Shown here piece by piece: positions 6,034 through 7,474 of a DNA stretch of 7,474 nucleotides. This DNA is from Myxococcales bacterium (GTDB taxonomy: Bacteria; Myxococcota; Polyangia; HGW-17; SLPX01), in the NCBI GenBank assembly GCA_007131745.1, contig SLPX01000247.1:1-7474 (forward strand). Reading direction: 5' to 3'. The position numbers and the translations under genes were made by a program. Under the pieces are notes generated by a model, which searched no databases, was not told the origin of the DNA, and saw nothing but the letters and a program-made list of their open reading frames with translations. The first letter of the stretch is position 1. The number at the start of each line of letters is the position of its first letter.

Positions 6034-6645
6034 ATGAGAAAAACAGCGATGTTTTTTTTGGCAGCGTTAATGATTCCGAGTTTTCTTGCTTGTCAAAAGA
6101 AAGACCGGAAGGAAGTGGAAGAGCTCAACAAGACGCTTGCAAGAAGAACAAATGATTTGCACGAGTGTAACAAAAGGAGCGGGGAACTCGAAGAACGGGT
6201 CATGCGTCTTGAAAACGCCATAAACAAAATCAAGGAAGATCCTTGCGCGTTTGAAATGGACCCGATATCCCTTGAAGTCAAACCCATCCAGGAATCCACT
6301 GAACGGACGGGCTCAAAAACCCCGGTTAAAGCGAAACCTGCGTCAGGACCTCCCTTGAATCGCGAGCAGGTAGCGGTTAGGGTCAGATCTGCGACAGGGA
6401 TAATGAGGCGTTGCTATGAAGAAGCTGCGATGAGAGACAAGGAACTTGCTTCTTCGTCCCGTTCGGTGACACTGACTTTTACCTTGCTGAATTCCGGAAG
6501 AGTTGGAAGAATCAAATTGACACCCTTTGTTGGTTCAGGTTTTGATAAGTGCGTCAAGAATGAAGTGAGGAGCTGGAAGTTCGATCCGTTTGGAGGGTTT
6601 CCTCAAGATTTCCAGCAAAGACTGCACCTGAAACCAAAAGGCTGA
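6034..6645 (+). CDS. Coiled-coil lipoprotein with AgmX/PglI-type C-terminal domain
   Basis: A 204-residue protein. MRK, a hydrophobic run and FLAC (Cys20) form a signal peptide with a slightly degenerate lipobox (Phe at -3), so lipidation is likely but not certain. Residues about 24-66 form a charged coiled coil (EVEELNKTLARRTNDL onward). A Pro/Lys linker follows to about 112. Residues 113-204 resemble the AgmX/PglI C-terminal domain, a TonB-C-like fold: a helix with RRCYEE (Cys127), a strand TLTFTLLNSGRVGRIKL, then DKCVKNEVRSWKFDP (Cys173). The two cysteines sit where the family has its conserved pair and could form a disulfide in the periplasm. Family members are best known from myxobacterial motility and envelope proteins. 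It follows the propeller lipoprotein by 136 bases and precedes the TPR gene by 23. The domain assignment is from pattern memory; the precise role is unknown. Confidence 0.82.
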   Translation: MRKTAMFFLAALMIPSFLACQKKDRKEVEELNKTLARRTNDLHECNKRSGELEERVMRLENAINKIKEDPCAFEMDPISLEVKPIQESTERTGSKTPVKAKPASGPPLNREQVAVRVRSATGIMRRCYEEAAMRDKELASSSRSVTLTFTLLNSGRVGRIKLTPFVGSGFDKCVKNEVRSWKFDPFGGFPQDFQQRLHLKPKG

Positions 6646-6668
6646 CCATTGAAAAGCGCTTTCCATAA

Positions 6669-7474
6669 ATGGCAGAACGAACTACACGTTTGACTAAACG
6701 CGAACTGAAAAAGCTTGCAAAAGAGCAGCAGGCGGTTCTCAAGCGAGATCCTTCTAATCTTGTTGCAAAACTGAAGCTGGCCGGGGTTTTGCAAGATTTA
6801 GGAAAGACCAATGACGCCCTTTTCTTGTACAGGGAAGTGGCGCGTACTTACCATGAGTTGGGGAAGGCTGTTCAGGCGAGAAGCGTTTGCAAGGGCATAC
6901 TGGAACTGGCTCCCGGCGATGAAGAGTTTACCAAGCTCTATGATGAACTTTCTACGGCCGGTCAAACAGGCAGTTTTCCCAGGATCAAGAAGCGGGTGGT
7001 TCCCTACGAGATTCAGGAAAACATGGATTCGTTTGAGCCGGATAATCTTCCTCCACCGGTGCCGGTACCACCCTATGTTCCTCCCGTAGATGAAGAGGAT
7101 CCGGATGAACCCACCATGCGACGCGAGCCGGGTGCCCGTCTGGAAAAGCCGGGCGCAAAATCTCCGTTTGAAAAGGCGTTTGATCAACGGGCTGTGTTGG
7201 AGGAAGGTGCACAGCGAAGGTCGACGATCATGGGGCGGGCGAACGTTGAGCTGGAGGAATTACAGAAAGATTCCGGTGTTCCGGCCCCCTTGGATAAATC
7301 CGCAGATGATGTGGACGCGGGTTTTGATGAAAAGACACCCGAGCGCCATGTGCCCAAAAGTATTTTGAAGGCTTCATTCGATTCCGGGCTTCCGGGTGAT
7401 ACGCGGGGTGTTGCGGGAGGGATGGGTTCCCGAAGAGAGGCGAGACCGAGTTTGGCTGAGTTGAGATCCATTCT
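6669..7474 (+). CDS. TPR protein with long disordered linker, 3' end outside the window
   Basis: This frame is open from ATG 6669 to the right edge (268 codons plus two bases) with no stop. An in-frame TAA at 6666-6668 abuts the ATG, so the start cannot lie further upstream. No good ribosome site is seen, and the gene begins 23 bases after the lipoprotein stop, suggesting coupled translation. Residues 8-95 are helical and TPR-like: LTKRELKKLAKEQ, then DPSNLVAKLKLAGVLQDLGK, then DALFLYREVARTYHELGKAV, then ARSVCKGILELAPGDEE. After that comes a low-complexity linker rich in Pro and acidic residues (PPPVPVPPYVPP, 121-132 or so), low in predicted structure to the edge. No signal peptide, so cytoplasmic. 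Similar TPR N-termini in myxobacterial proteins are, from memory, followed by a cyclic-nucleotide-binding or other sensory domain; that part is not visible here. Confidence 0.85.
   Translation, partial: MAERTTRLTKRELKKLAKEQQAVLKRDPSNLVAKLKLAGVLQDLGKTNDALFLYREVARTYHELGKAVQARSVCKGILELAPGDEEFTKLYDELSTAGQTGSFPRIKKRVVPYEIQENMDSFEPDNLPPPVPVPPYVPPVDEEDPDEPTMRREPGARLEKPGAKSPFEKAFDQRAVLEEGAQRRSTIMGRANVELEELQKDSGVPAPLDKSADDVDAGFDEKTPERHVPKSILKASFDSGLPGDTRGVAGGMGSRREARPSLAELRSI

Noticed and set aside
6798..7187. Minus-strand frame of 129 codons opposite the TPR gene
   Set aside because: Antisense to a continuous TPR-encoding frame; no similarity or start context supports it.
6811..7368. Two adjacent plus-strand frames (6811-7089 and 7090-7368) in another phase of the TPR gene
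   Set aside because: The frame beginning at 6669 encodes sensible TPR helices without interruption; these are its out-of-phase shadows.

Overview
The window reads as a piece of a Gram-negative bacterial chromosome with roughly balanced base composition (near 50% GC by eye). The best lineage clue is the lipoprotein at 6034-6645, whose C-terminal half resembles the AgmX/PglI C-terminal domain, a family best known from Myxococcota and related former deltaproteobacteria. The crowd of lipoproteins, HEAT, TPR and beta-propeller proteins, and low-complexity acidic proteins fits that group. The lineage call is inference; no marker gene for placement is present.

Layout. A short acidic, proline-rich protein (17-559) precedes dapF (620-1516), the diaminopimelate epimerase of lysine and peptidoglycan synthesis. 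An alpha/beta hydrolase with an aspartate nucleophile (2364-1432, minus strand) converges on dapF and overlaps its last 85 bases. An AT-rich divergent gap (2365-2501) separates the hydrolase from a tail-anchored acidic protein (2502-2900). Then come four co-directional genes: a secreted HEAT-repeat protein (3072-3965), a large lipoprotein joining a PQQ-type beta-propeller to a HEAT-like C-terminus (4011-5897), a coiled-coil AgmX/PglI-type lipoprotein (6034-6645), and a cytoplasmic TPR protein with a long disordered linker that runs off the right edge (6669 onward). The longest stretch without a gene is 171 bases (2901-3071), and it holds a candidate promoter.

How the genes may work together. 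DapF is ordinary housekeeping. The hydrolase looks like an independent catabolic or detoxification gene. The last four genes look like one envelope-associated set: two lipoproteins and one exported protein, all built from protein-protein interaction modules, with no recognisable enzyme. Two of the four carry HEAT-like repeats and sit 45 bases apart. They could form a periplasmic or outer-membrane scaffold, possibly a previously undescribed one, but the sequence alone does not give a function. No RNA genes, insertion sequences, CRISPR arrays or convincing intrinsic terminators were seen.
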